A DNA stretch of 39,088 nt from a virus, in the IMG/VR virus record IMGVR_UViG_3300042509_000762, positions 1 through 39,088 of that record; one strand, given 5' to 3'. Below the pieces are notes generated by a model that worked only from the letters and a program-made list of their open reading frames with translations, did not search any database and was not told the DNA's origin. Positions 20,875 through 28,898 of the stretch are shown one piece after another; position 1 is the first letter of the stretch, and each line of letters opens with the position of its first letter. The translations under genes were made by a program, and so were the position numbers.

Positions 20875-23019
20875 ATGTCCGAAGCAGTAACACAACAAGA
20901 ACCGAAAGACATCAGCGAGCATTCGATGAAGCTCGCATTTGCTGTGGGCGGGCGCACCGACGTTGCCCTCACAGTGAAGGACTACACATTCCAGCAGCTC
21001 GCCGCTCGCCTGCGTTCGCCACGGCAGGGCGCCAAGGACGGCAGCTATTACATCCGCGGCGGTGATCTCGTCGCGCCGAAGCGTGCGGATGAAAACCTTC
21101 GCAGCGCAGAACTTCTGATCCTTGACGGCGACAGTCGCATCGACCCCGAGACCGGCGAGATCCTGTCCGGCGCTCCTCCGATGCCGGAGGTATGCCAAGC
21201 ACTCCGCGACATGGGCATCGCCTACATCGCCCACACGTCGCACAGCTATCGCCCCGTCAACGGCGGCGGTCAGCCTCATTGGAAGTACCGGATCGTCATC
21301 CCGGCGCGTCTGAAGTCACAGGCAGAGCTGCAGGCTTGCGTTCAGTGGATCCTCGCGCAGCTGCACAGCCGCGGCGTCTGGCTTGCCGACGTCACCGAGA
21401 ACAGCAAGTGGTCGCAGCCGTGGTATCTGCCGCGCGTCGAGCAGCCTGACGCGTTCCTGTTCGACGTGAACGAGGGCGGTCATGCGTTCCCGGTCGGCGA
21501 GGCAATGGAATGGTCTAAAGAACGGGCCATCCGCGAGCAGATCGAACAGTCGATCGTCGAAAGCGTCGTCGTATCTAAGGTCTCAGGCGACATCGACAGC
21601 TTCAACAAGGCGCGTGGCCTCGAGTGGGTTCGATCGAAGCTCGAGAGCCAAGGCTATAAGTTCGTCTTCAAGGACGGAGACAAGTATCGCTACATCAGGC
21701 CAGGCTCAGAGAGCGGGACGCCTGGTGTCGTCGTCTTCCGCGGCGCCCGTGGTGATTATTGCGTGTTCAGTCACCACGGCGCTGCGGATCCTCTGTCGAA
21801 CAAGGTCTCGGATCCGTTCGACCTGGTCTCCATCTTCGATCATGGGGGCGATCGGAAGGCCGCAGCGCGTGCTGTGCTGCCCAAGGCGCCGAGCGTGATC
21901 GAGCAGCTGAGCATCCTGTCCGGTCATACACACCAGCCGCAGCCTGTACCGCAGACGGTACAGGTCGAGCAGCCCAAGCGCCGCATCGACCTAGTCCCGT
22001 GGCACGACCTGCAGGACGTGAAGGTCAAGTGGCTGGTCAAGGACATGCTCCCGGCCCGATCGTTCAGTGCGATCTACGGGAGGTCCGGAGCGGGAAAGTC
22101 GTTCTTTGCCATGTATTTAGCGGCAATGGTTGCATCAGGACGTGAAGCGTTCAGCTGCGATGTCCAGCAGGGCGATGTGGTCTATTTGGCGCTCGAGGGC
22201 GGCGCCGGCTTGCGGCGTCGGCGTGATGCGCTGATGCAGCGATACGACCTGCCGGATGATCTGCCCGTGCATTTCGTGAAGGCGCAGATGAACCTGCGGT
22301 CGAGCCTCGACGATCTCAATGCGCTGATCGAGGTGATCAAGGAACGCGGCATCAAGCCTGCCGTGATCTTCGTCGATACGCTAGCGCGTGCCTATGCCGG
22401 CGGCGAGGAGAACTCGTCAGCCGAGATGATGCAGTTTGTTAGTGTCATGGCGGCGCTGCAGGATGCGCTCGACTGCACGGTCTGCGTCGTCCATCACACC
22501 GGCAAGGACGAGAGCCGCGGCATGCGTGGCTCCAGCGCGCTCCTGGCGGCTGTGGACGCCGAACTCGAGCTGACGCGCATCAGCGACGACGATGCCACAG
22601 AGCCGGTCTGTACGGTCAAATCTACGAAGCAAAAGGACGGCATGGATGGCCTCTCCTGGTCGTTCCGTCTCGACCTGATGCACGTCTCACAGCTCGATCC
22701 GGACGCCACATCTCTGGTCGTGCACCCGCTTAACGAGACCCATGAACCGAAGAAGCGGAAGCGGGCCAGCGGCAACCAGAAGATGATGCTCGATGCGCTA
22801 AAGAAGGCAATCGAGCAACAAGGAAAGCCGGTCGGTTTGGACCAAATTCCAGCCGGAAAGAAGGTTGTCAATATCGACGTGTGGCGCACATATTTCGACA
22901 CAATGACCCATTTACAGGGCGACAGCGTGCGTCGGACGTTTGAGCTTCATGTGCCGAAGCTCGGACAGTCCGGACATATAAGCATGTGGGCTAAATATGT
23001 ATGGATTACAGAGGGTTAG
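20875..23019 (+). CDS. primase-helicase (AEP-like N-terminus plus RepA-type AAA ATPase)
   Basis: This 714-residue replication protein has an N-terminal half (about 1-340) with features of archaeo-eukaryotic-type primases: LDGDSR (83-88), HTSHSY (120-125) and KYRIVIPA. A zinc-free YCVFSHHGAADPL...DPFDLVS segment, common in phage primase-helicases, follows. The C-terminal half is a RepA/DnaB-like motor: Walker A GRSGAGKS (402-409), LALEGG (439-443), Walker B VIFVDT (497-502), HHTGK (540-544) and RGSSAL (551-556). It should unwind and prime phage DNA. No DNA polymerase is encoded, so the host enzyme is probably recruited. Iteron-like repeats begin at its 3' end. Confidence 0.85.
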   Translation: MSEAVTQQEPKDISEHSMKLAFAVGGRTDVALTVKDYTFQQLAARLRSPRQGAKDGSYYIRGGDLVAPKRADENLRSAELLILDGDSRIDPETGEILSGAPPMPEVCQALRDMGIAYIAHTSHSYRPVNGGGQPHWKYRIVIPARLKSQAELQACVQWILAQLHSRGVWLADVTENSKWSQPWYLPRVEQPDAFLFDVNEGGHAFPVGEAMEWSKERAIREQIEQSIVESVVVSKVSGDIDSFNKARGLEWVRSKLESQGYKFVFKDGDKYRYIRPGSESGTPGVVVFRGARGDYCVFSHHGAADPLSNKVSDPFDLVSIFDHGGDRKAAARAVLPKAPSVIEQLSILSGHTHQPQPVPQTVQVEQPKRRIDLVPWHDLQDVKVKWLVKDMLPARSFSAIYGRSGAGKSFFAMYLAAMVASGREAFSCDVQQGDVVYLALEGGAGLRRRRDALMQRYDLPDDLPVHFVKAQMNLRSSLDDLNALIEVIKERGIKPAVIFVDTLARAYAGGEENSSAEMMQFVSVMAALQDALDCTVCVVHHTGKDESRGMRGSSALLAAVDAELELTRISDDDATEPVCTVKSTKQKDGMDGLSWSFRLDLMHVSQLDPDATSLVVHPLNETHEPKKRKRASGNQKMMLDALKKAIEQQGKPVGLDQIPAGKKVVNIDVWRTYFDTMTHLQGDSVRRTFELHVPKLGQSGHISMWAKYVWITEG

Positions 23020-23122
23020 CGAGTTCGGATATTTACCGGACACTTTTTCGGATACAAAAGTGCGAAGTTAAAAATCCGGACGGACACGGATACAACACTA
23101 GGAAGTATCCGGTGTCCGGATT
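22961..23122. repeat. iteron-like CCGGACA / CGGATAC cluster
   Basis: Short related words crowd the end of the helicase gene and the following stretch. CCGGACAT is at 22970 and CCGGACAC at 23036. CGGATAT is at 23026 and CGGATAC at 23049 and 23087. A hairpin at the right end carries both words on the other strand (GTATCCG 23105, GTGTCCGG 23112). The cluster is interspersed with AT-rich runs. This looks like a replication origin or a multi-site operator. Confidence 0.6.
23073..23122. repeat. large imperfect inverted repeat within the iteron cluster
   Basis: The left arm 23073-23093 (AATCCGGAC...GGATAC) is complementary to the right arm 23105-23122 (GTATCCGG...CCGGATT), except for three extra bases in the left arm. 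The spacer is 11 bases. There is no T tract, so it is not a typical terminator; a cruciform or protein-binding site is more likely. Confidence 0.6.
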
Positions 23123-23150
23123 TAATCGGGGCAGAGAAAAGGAGGGTGAT

Positions 23151-23696
23151 GTGGGAAGGGTGATGGAGAGGGCGTTCATGCCGCTGCCGATCGACCGAGG
23201 GCCAGTGCAAGATGCGCTCGAGCCGGTCGACAAAGTCGCCGTCGACATGGAGCGGAGATGGGGCGTCGGAAGGCTGCAGAGGCTGGTCACGCCGGACATG
23301 GCCGCACGCTTTTCGTCGGCCAGGTCAAAGCTCGACGACGCAATCCGTGATAATGATCTCGAGCAAGTTGTGCATCGCGCAAACGTCGTGATCCGCGGAT
23401 GGCAGGCGCTCGATAAGGCAGCGACTGAGGCGGGACACAAAACCTATCCCGAAGCCGTCTGGCAGAAACGACATAAAGGCAGTACCTATACGATCGTGCT
23501 GGACCGGGCTGACGTAGGGAAGGTTGCGGTCGACAGTGAGACGCCGCAGCATGTCGTGACGATCGACGAGCTGCTGACAGTCTGGACAGACTTCCAAGGC
23601 CGGCGCGTCGTCGAGACGACGAAGAGCCTGTTTCCAGGCGCGACGGTCGAGAAGGTCGGAGGAGTGAGGAAGCTAGACGATGACATCCCATTTTGA
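23151..23696 (+). CDS. hypothetical early protein downstream of helicase
   Basis: This 181-residue protein starts at GTG 23151, with AAGGAGGG just upstream. A longer frame from ATG 23001 exists but would translate the iteron-like cluster into an unlikely sequence, so the downstream start is preferred; ATG 23163 is another option. It contains ERRWGVGRLQRLVTPDMAARFSSARSKLDDAI, a helical segment with VIRGWQALDKAATEAGH, a beta part (YTIVLDRADVGKVAV) and an acidic tail DDDIPF. That tail resembles the acidic tip of SSB proteins, so interaction with replication partners is possible. No family is assigned. Confidence 0.6.
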   Translation: MGRVMERAFMPLPIDRGPVQDALEPVDKVAVDMERRWGVGRLQRLVTPDMAARFSSARSKLDDAIRDNDLEQVVHRANVVIRGWQALDKAATEAGHKTYPEAVWQKRHKGSTYTIVLDRADVGKVAVDSETPQHVVTIDELLTVWTDFQGRRVVETTKSLFPGATVEKVGGVRKLDDDIPF

Positions 23697-23892
23697 GGAC
23701 GGGACAGAACGGTCACAGGAAGAGCTGGACGAGTATCTCGCCGGCATCATCGACGATTACCTCGCTGAGTGTGAGGCGTCGCCTGTGCGGTTCATGGCAG
23801 TCACAAACAACGGACGGACATACAAGGTCAGGATGGAGAACAACGTGATCTGGTTTCCGTCCCTGGCAATCAAGGCGAGGAAGAAGCAGTGA
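23680..23892 (+). CDS. hypothetical small protein before terminase
   Basis: This 70-residue protein overlaps the previous gene by 17 bases and the TerS gene by a GTGA. An acidic helix (SQEELDEYLAGIIDDYLAECEA) precedes a beta part (FMAVTNNGRTYKVRMENNVIWFP) and a basic tail. It is probably translationally linked to TerS. Function is unknown. Confidence 0.6.
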   Translation: MTSHFEDGTERSQEELDEYLAGIIDDYLAECEASPVRFMAVTNNGRTYKVRMENNVIWFPSLAIKARKKQ

Positions 23893-24608
23893 GTGAAACG
23901 AAGATCGGAAGGCCGTCCAAACGGACGCCGGAACTGATCGACGAGATATGCATCAGGATCGCAAGCGGACGATCTCTTCTCAGCGTATCGAAGGACGAGG
24001 ACATGCCAGATCACGCAACGATCTGGCGTTGGATGCACGCGGAAGAGGATTTCCGCGACAAATACGCGCGCGCAATCCAGACGCGAGCCATCAATCACGC
24101 AGAAGAAATAAGCGAGACAATTCAACAGGTTAAGCGAGGAGAGCTACCACCTGATGTAGGGCGCGTCGTCGTCGACGGCATGAAATGGGTAGCTTCTCGT
24201 TTGTTGCCAAAGGTTTACGGCGACAAGCAGATCGTCGAGGCGAACGTCACGCACACGCATCAGCTGCATCTTGATGCGTTGCGTGCGCTGTCTGCACGTC
24301 GATCGGGTAACGATGTCGGGTACATCGAGGGCCAAGTCATTGATATTACTGGCGATCCAACCTTTTCGGGTGAAAGGCAGGATCAAAATAGATCGCATGT
24401 GAACAGTACACATGTGAACGATCTTGCACAGATTGGGTCGCCAGACGCCAGTTTGGGTCTGGACCCCCCCGGCGGGGGCCTAGTACCGGGGGCCGGTCTC
24501 GCGCCGCCTACCGCTACTCGTACACGCAAAAAACGATCAGACCCCCCACCCCCACCCCCCGGCACACCGAAACGCCGGCCCGCCAAAAAACCAAAAAACG
24601 AAAAATGA
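23889..24608 (+). CDS. terS: terminase small subunit, Sf6-type
   Basis: This 239-residue protein begins GRPSKRTPELIDEICIRIASGRSLLSV...MPDHATIWRWM (7-49), the HTH opening of Sf6 gp1-like small terminases. YARAIQTRAINHAEEISETI and DGMKWVASRLLPKVYGDK then follow, giving the typical body of about 140 residues. TerS recognises the packaging site and loads the large subunit. The last 90 residues are unusual: low complexity, rich in Pro, Gly and Arg/Lys, and encoded by long C and G runs (seven C at 24474-24480, and C6, C5 and C6 runs at 24542-24560). This tail may bind DNA or may reflect a frame slip. The start is GTG. Confidence 0.8.
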   Translation: MSETKIGRPSKRTPELIDEICIRIASGRSLLSVSKDEDMPDHATIWRWMHAEEDFRDKYARAIQTRAINHAEEISETIQQVKRGELPPDVGRVVVDGMKWVASRLLPKVYGDKQIVEANVTHTHQLHLDALRALSARRSGNDVGYIEGQVIDITGDPTFSGERQDQNRSHVNSTHVNDLAQIGSPDASLGLDPPGGGLVPGAGLAPPTATRTRKKRSDPPPPPPGTPKRRPAKKPKNEK

Positions 24609-24850
24609 CGATCAGCTGGTTCCGGTACGTCAGGCATCACGACGTGCCTGCGCGCCAGGCGGAAGGCTGGGCGGTTGCCGCTGACTTGGGACCGACGCAT
24701 GGACAATGGTCGGTCCTAATGCAATGGTCCCGCTCGGGAAGCCCGCCGGGATGTGAGACGGACGAACCTGATGCCGCAGCCGCCGATAACGAAAGCAGCC
24801 GCCGAAGAGACGGTGTTCGGGTTATTGGCGGCGCTGAAGGCGGGGCATAG
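24605..24850 (+). CDS. small phage protein next to TerS, C-terminus uncertain
   Basis: The first 50 or so residues (TISWFRYVRHHDVPARQAEGWAVAADLGPTHGQWSVLMQW) look like a compact conserved phage domain, coupled to TerS by ATGA. The remaining 30 residues are low complexity and overlap the next gene by about 80-100 bases, far more than elsewhere. The 3' end may therefore be affected by a frameshift, or the natural stop may be missing. Function is unknown. Confidence 0.55.
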   Translation: MTISWFRYVRHHDVPARQAEGWAVAADLGPTHGQWSVLMQWSRSGSPPGCETDEPDAAAADNESSRRRDGVRVIGGAEGGA

Positions 24851-25826
24851 CACGGGGCGATCGATCGCGCTGCTGGCTGAAAAGCTGGGCATTAGCCCGC
24901 CGACGATCTACACCAGGTTACGTCATAACGGCCCGATCGCTAGGTCGTTTCCAGAACTTTACCAACAGTTTTTAGATGCCTCGCGTGCGCGTCCGGCGCA
25001 GGAGGTTGAGTTTGCGCCTGCCGCAAAGCCGCGGGTGTCTGTGCGTGCGGGAGCGTCTCCGGAGGGGGAGACGATTAGGGTCTGCGCGATCGGTGATGTG
25101 CATGACAGCCCGACGCAGGACAAGGAGCGGTTCAAGTGGTTCGGGCGGCACATTGCGGCGACGCGGCCTAACAAGGTCGTGCAGATTGGTGACCTTGGAG
25201 ACTTCCACAGCTGCTCGAGCCATGAGCCGGTCGGATCTCTGAGCGCGGCTCTGAAGCCGTCCTACCGCCGAGATTTGGACAGTTTGGAAGAGGCTCTGGC
25301 ACTTATCCACAAGGAAATTGCAGGCGGGAATATCGCTTTGCACCTGGTCGAAGGGAACCACGAAGACCGTATTTACAGGTTTCAGGATCTGCATCCGGAA
25401 GCTGACGGCATGTTTGTCGAGGCGATGCACGACGTGCTGGCGCGGTTCGATTGGCGGTTCAAGCCGTATGGCGAGTTCCTGTTTATTGCTGGGGTCGGGT
25501 TTGTGCATGCGCCGAAAACGATTATGGGGCGCGCGTATGGTGGAAAGAATAGCGAGCAACAGATCGGGAATGATGCGCTGTTTTCGATCGTGTGGGGGCA
25601 CACGCATCGCGCTGTGTTTAAACAGATCCCGAAAATTGGCCCGTCGCAGCACATTGAGGTGCTGAATTTAGGTAGCGCGATGCCGCAGGGCTATGTGGCG
25701 CCCTACGCTGGCACGGCGACGACGGGCTGGACCTACGGCGTGTTCGATCTTGAGCTGCGTGGCGGTCACATTGTGGGTCACCGCTTCATTGGCATGGACA
25801 GTCTGCGTGAGATGTACAGAGACTGA
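24771..25826 (+). CDS. calcineurin-like metallophosphoesterase with N-terminal HTH
   Basis: This 351-residue enzyme has all metal-site motifs of calcineurin-type phosphoesterases: GDVH (108-111), QIGDLGD (138-144), EGNHED (194-199), VHAP with His246 and GHTHR (276-280). The N-terminus (about 12-55) has an HTH-like segment, SIALLAEKLGISPPTIYTRL, which could bind DNA. ATG 24771 is used; GTG 24753 adds six residues. It sits between the two terminase subunits, so it is made late and could act on DNA ends, nucleotides or proteins during packaging. The substrate cannot be predicted. Confidence 0.8.
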   Translation: MPQPPITKAAAEETVFGLLAALKAGHSTGRSIALLAEKLGISPPTIYTRLRHNGPIARSFPELYQQFLDASRARPAQEVEFAPAAKPRVSVRAGASPEGETIRVCAIGDVHDSPTQDKERFKWFGRHIAATRPNKVVQIGDLGDFHSCSSHEPVGSLSAALKPSYRRDLDSLEEALALIHKEIAGGNIALHLVEGNHEDRIYRFQDLHPEADGMFVEAMHDVLARFDWRFKPYGEFLFIAGVGFVHAPKTIMGRAYGGKNSEQQIGNDALFSIVWGHTHRAVFKQIPKIGPSQHIEVLNLGSAMPQGYVAPYAGTATTGWTYGVFDLELRGGHIVGHRFIGMDSLREMYRD

Positions 25827-25836
25827 GGAGCTGGCG

Positions 25837-26049
25837 ATGGACGAGGACGAAGAATTGGTCGTAGTTGGGCAGGAGAGTGAGCTGGCGCAGCTGGCTGGCG
25901 CGTTGTGTGAGCTGGCGCAGCAGGTTGATGTAACGCGCGACGACGACGCGCGGATCTACTTGCTGCAGGCAATGGCGGGGATTACCTACATGCTTAATCC
26001 GCCGAAGGGGGAGGTTCATGTCATCGACGGCGGAAAAGCCAAGCGGTAA
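25837..26049 (+). CDS. small acidic protein before TerL
   Basis: This 70-residue protein with a GAGGAG site has an acidic, helical N-terminal part (DEDEELVVVGQESELAQLAGALCELAQQV). Its centre (DDDARIYLLQAMAGITYML) is hydrophobic. It overlaps the TerL start by 32 bases. It may be an accessory packaging protein, but this is only inferred from place. Confidence 0.55.
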   Translation: MDEDEELVVVGQESELAQLAGALCELAQQVDVTRDDDARIYLLQAMAGITYMLNPPKGEVHVIDGGKAKR

Positions 26050-27427
26050 CGATTTCGTCGCGTTCATCGAGCGTTACGAGAACGATCCGATCGGGTTTGT
26101 CGAGAATGTTCTCGAGGCGAAGCCATTGCCTTGGCAGAAAGACTTTTTGCAGGCGATTGCGCGCAAGGAGCGACGGATCTCGGTGCGAGCCGGCCACGGC
26201 GTGGGCAAGAGCACGGCGTGTTCCTGGGCGCTGATTTGGCACATGACGACGCGTTTTCCGCAGAAGAGCGTTGTGACGGCGCCTACGTCGGCCCAGCTGT
26301 TCGATGCTCTGTATTCGGAGCTGAAGGCCTGGATCAACAAGCTGCCGCCCGTGCTGCGCGAGAGCTACGAAGTGTTCTCCGATCGCATTGTGCTGAAGGG
26401 AGCGCCGGAGAGTTCGTTTATTTCGGCCAGGACTAGCTCGAGCGAGAGGCCGGAGGCGTTGGCCGGCGTCCATTCCGAACACGTTTTGCTGGTGGTGGAC
26501 GAAGCATCAGCCGTTCCGGAGGCGGTTTTCGAGGCGGCGGCTGGTTCGATGTCTGGTCATTCGGCATCGACAATTCTCATTAGCAACCCCACGCGAAATT
26601 CGGGTTTGTTTTACAAGACGCATCACGATCTTGCATCTGATTGGTATCGGATGCACGTCTCTTGTTTGAATATCCCGCTCGTTTCTGCTGACTTCGTTTC
26701 GCAGATCAAGGCGACATACGGAGACGAGAGCAACGCGTTCCGGATCCGCGTCCTTGGGGAGTTTGCTTTAGCTGATGACGACACCCTGATCCCCGCGGAG
26801 TTGGTCGATGGAGCCATTTCACGCGACATCAGCATTAATTCTTCTGAGCCTCTTGTTTTTGGTCTCGACGTGGCGCGTTTTGGTAGCGATCGGACCGCTT
26901 TGGTGAAGCGGAAAGGCAACGTCGTGATCGAAGTGAAGAGCTGGGGCGGTCTCGACACGATGCAAGTTGTCGGCGCGATCGTGAACGAGGCGAAATTGGA
27001 CAGGCCCGACGAGATTTGCGTCGACACGATCGGTCTCGGGTCCGGTGTTGCTGATCGGTTGCGCGAATTAGGCATGAATGTGCGCGATGTGAACGTCGCT
27101 GAGAGTTCGGCGATGAACCCGAACGCAAACAAGCTGCGCGACGAGCTATGGTTGGCGGTGAAGGAGTGGCTTGCGACGAAATCCGTGAAATTGCCGGCAG
27201 ATGATCAGCTGCGGCATGAGCTGGTGGCGCCTCGATACACGTTTACGTCGAGCGGCAAGGTGCAAGTTGAGAGCAAAGACAGTATGAGAAAGCGCGGCAT
27301 GCGTTCGCCTGACTTGGCGGATGCGTTGTGCTTGTCGTTTGCGTCGAATGCGGCGATGGTTGGCGGGCGTGCGCCCAAGTGGGTGCCTGGTCAGGCTCTC
27401 AAGCGCCATATTCGTGGCGTTGTGTGA
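26018..27427 (+). CDS. terL: terminase large subunit (packaging ATPase-nuclease)
   Basis: This 469-residue motor protein has an ATPase domain with Walker A AGHGVGKST (58-66), Walker B LLVVDEA (157-163) and the coupling motif ILISNPTR (186-193). Its RNase H-like nuclease domain has Asp284 (FGLDVARFG), Asp336 (CVDTIGLGSG) and the C-terminal SPDLADAL (430-437). It translocates DNA into the prohead through the portal and cuts the concatemer. Length and motif spacing resemble the Sf6/P22 headful group, which agrees with the circular assembly. ATG 26018 lies inside the upstream small gene. Confidence 0.95.
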   Translation: MSSTAEKPSGNDFVAFIERYENDPIGFVENVLEAKPLPWQKDFLQAIARKERRISVRAGHGVGKSTACSWALIWHMTTRFPQKSVVTAPTSAQLFDALYSELKAWINKLPPVLRESYEVFSDRIVLKGAPESSFISARTSSSERPEALAGVHSEHVLLVVDEASAVPEAVFEAAAGSMSGHSASTILISNPTRNSGLFYKTHHDLASDWYRMHVSCLNIPLVSADFVSQIKATYGDESNAFRIRVLGEFALADDDTLIPAELVDGAISRDISINSSEPLVFGLDVARFGSDRTALVKRKGNVVIEVKSWGGLDTMQVVGAIVNEAKLDRPDEICVDTIGLGSGVADRLRELGMNVRDVNVAESSAMNPNANKLRDELWLAVKEWLATKSVKLPADDQLRHELVAPRYTFTSSGKVQVESKDSMRKRGMRSPDLADALCLSFASNAAMVGGRAPKWVPGQALKRHIRGVV

Positions 27428-27438
27428 AAGGTATCGAC

Positions 27439-27594
27439 ATGAAAAAGGTTTGGGACACGAAAGATCCGACGAAGGGCGACAAGAAGCTGACGCCGAAGCA
27501 GAAGGCCTCGGCGAAGGCTGCAGCGGCTAAGGCTGGGCGCCCGTATCCGAACCTGGTCGACAACATGCGTGCCGCGAAAAAGAAGGGCAAGTGA
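27439..27594 (+). CDS. small Lys/Ala-rich phage protein
   Basis: This basic 51-residue protein has the KKLTPKQKASAKAAAAKAGRPYPNLVDNMRAA pattern, which recurs in many environmental phages as a small protein of unknown role near terminase and portal genes. ATG 27439 follows AAAGG; the longer upstream frame is inside TerL. The high Lys content suggests it binds nucleic acid. Confidence 0.65.
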   Translation: MKKVWDTKDPTKGDKKLTPKQKASAKAAAAKAGRPYPNLVDNMRAAKKKGK

Positions 27595-27595
27595 G

Positions 27596-28060
27596 ATGGA
27601 AGAAGAAATGCAGGGCGGTCAATGCCCGATTGCGACGCGCGACATCACGATCAACCTGCAGAACCGCGGGAAGGCGATCGACAAGGCCAACTATGGCCCG
27701 ATGAATCCGCGCGAGCCGAACGATCGTTACTGGCAGCAGCTGGCGGCGAAGTGGGACGTTCCGGTTGAGGAAGCCAAGACGATGCGCTGCGGTAATTGCG
27801 CGGCGTTCAATCAGACACAGAAGATGATGGCCTGCATTGAGCAGGGCCTCGGAGGAAGAGGGCAAGCCGATGACCCTATGGAAACGATGGAAGCAGGCAA
27901 TCTCGGATTTTGCGAGATCTTTGACTTCAAGTGCGCCGCCGAGCGCACCTGCGACGCCTGGATTGTCGGAGGCCCCATCACCGACGAAGAAGAGGGCGAC
28001 GAGTACGGCGAAGCCGAAGAAGGATCCGAAGAAGACGAAAGCTACAACGAAGAGGATTAA
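27596..28060 (+). CDS. Cys-rich putative metal or Fe-S protein
   Basis: This protein of 154 residues carries cysteines at 65, 68, 80, 106, 113 and 119 in the pattern RCGNCAAF, MMACIEQG, LGFCEIFDFKC and RTCDAW. This recalls the cysteine spacing of small phage proteins annotated as high-potential iron-sulfur-like, although the spacing is not that of a classical HiPIP. A further Cys10 is near the start. The C-terminus is strongly acidic (DEEEGDEYGEAEEGSEEDE). It lies between TerL and the glycosyltransferase. Structural and redox roles are both possible. Confidence 0.6.
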   Translation: MEEEMQGGQCPIATRDITINLQNRGKAIDKANYGPMNPREPNDRYWQQLAAKWDVPVEEAKTMRCGNCAAFNQTQKMMACIEQGLGGRGQADDPMETMEAGNLGFCEIFDFKCAAERTCDAWIVGGPITDEEEGDEYGEAEEGSEEDESYNEED

Positions 28061-28063
28061 GTC

Positions 28064-28759
28064 TTGAAAGTAGCGATCTGCATACCGGCACGGGAGACGG
28101 TGTGTTCTGGCTTTGCGAAAGACCTGGCGATGTTGACTGCCAACATCTACGCAGGTCTTCCGCAAGGCGGCACGTTCAACGTCAACATCCTCAGCGGCAC
28201 GCTGATCGCCGACCAGCGTCAGAACCTGGTCCGCAAGGCGTTCGCCGCTGACTACGACTATGTGCTGTTCCTCGATGCCGACATGCGGTTTCCGGCGAAC
28301 ACGTTCTGGCAGCTGCAGAAGCACGACAAGGACATCGTTGCGGCGAACTATCCGACGCGCCGGATCCCCGTTAAGACCGTCGCCTTCCGTGATTTTGCGA
28401 ACCTCGAGTGCATCTACACGGACGGCGACAGCACGGGGCTGGAAGAGGTCGATGCGGTCGGTATGGGCTGCATGCTGATCAAGATGGACGTGTTTCGGAA
28501 GTGTCCGCTGCCGTGGTTCAACCTGGCCTGGTTGCCGTCCGGCAACGTGTGGGTCGGCGAGGACATCTACTTTTGCAAGCTTGCCCAGGCTAACGGGTTC
28601 AAGGTCTACATCGACCACGACCTGTCAAAAGACGTGAAGCATATCGGCACGATGGAGTTCACACACGACCATGCGGTCGAGTGCCGGCCCGACGAGCCGC
28701 AAGACATCGCAGATGCCGCGCAAAAGATGGAGGCGCTCAATGAAGAAGTCGAAATCTGA
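28064..28759 (+). CDS. GT-A type glycosyltransferase
   Basis: This 231-residue protein starts CIPARETVCSGFAKDLA, has RQNLVRKAF and then YVLFLDADMRFP, where Asp71 and Asp73 form a DxD metal motif. VGEDIYFCKLAQANGFKVYID (about 165-185) resembles the acceptor-side acidic motif of family 2-like enzymes. The start is TTG, with GAGG at 28052. It may modify DNA bases, capsid or host surface glycans; no sugar-nucleotide synthesis genes accompany it. A late, head-module location favours virion or DNA modification, by inference only. Confidence 0.75.
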   Translation: MKVAICIPARETVCSGFAKDLAMLTANIYAGLPQGGTFNVNILSGTLIADQRQNLVRKAFAADYDYVLFLDADMRFPANTFWQLQKHDKDIVAANYPTRRIPVKTVAFRDFANLECIYTDGDSTGLEEVDAVGMGCMLIKMDVFRKCPLPWFNLAWLPSGNVWVGEDIYFCKLAQANGFKVYIDHDLSKDVKHIGTMEFTHDHAVECRPDEPQDIADAAQKMEALNEEVEI

Positions 28760-28898
28760 GAAGAAGATCAGCAAGGTGATGACAGAGTTCGGAGCCGGAA
28801 AGCTGCACAGCGGATCGAAAAAGGGTCCGGTCGTGAAGTCACAGAAGCAGGCGATCGCCATCGCTCTGTCTGAAGCAGGCAAGAGCAAGAAGAAGTGA
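28740..28898 (+). CDS. DUF6496-type small basic protein
   Basis: This 52-residue protein has the conserved pattern KVMTEFGAGKLHSGSKKGPV with VKSQKQAIAIALSEA, characteristic of DUF6496 phage proteins. It overlaps the glycosyltransferase gene by 20 bases and the methyltransferase start by GTGA. The Lys-rich ends suggest nucleic acid binding. The role is unknown, although the family often lies near portal genes. Confidence 0.75.
   Translation: MKKSKSEKKISKVMTEFGAGKLHSGSKKGPVVKSQKQAIAIALSEAGKSKKK

Noticed and set aside
23001-23150. Longer N-terminus for the gene ending at 23696
   Set aside because: It would translate the iteron-like repeats and hairpin, overlaps the helicase stop and lacks a good ribosome site, whereas GTG 23151 has AAGGAGGG upstream.
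25303-25311. Second perfect DnaA box (TTATCCACA)
   Set aside because: It lies inside the metallophosphoesterase coding sequence in frame with ordinary codons; one chance 9-mer match in 39 kb is not surprising.
27527-28618. Minus-strand open frame of 363 codons opposite the glycosyltransferase and Cys-rich genes
   Set aside because: It covers several well-supported plus-strand genes with clear motifs, and the reverse translation shows no motif of its own.
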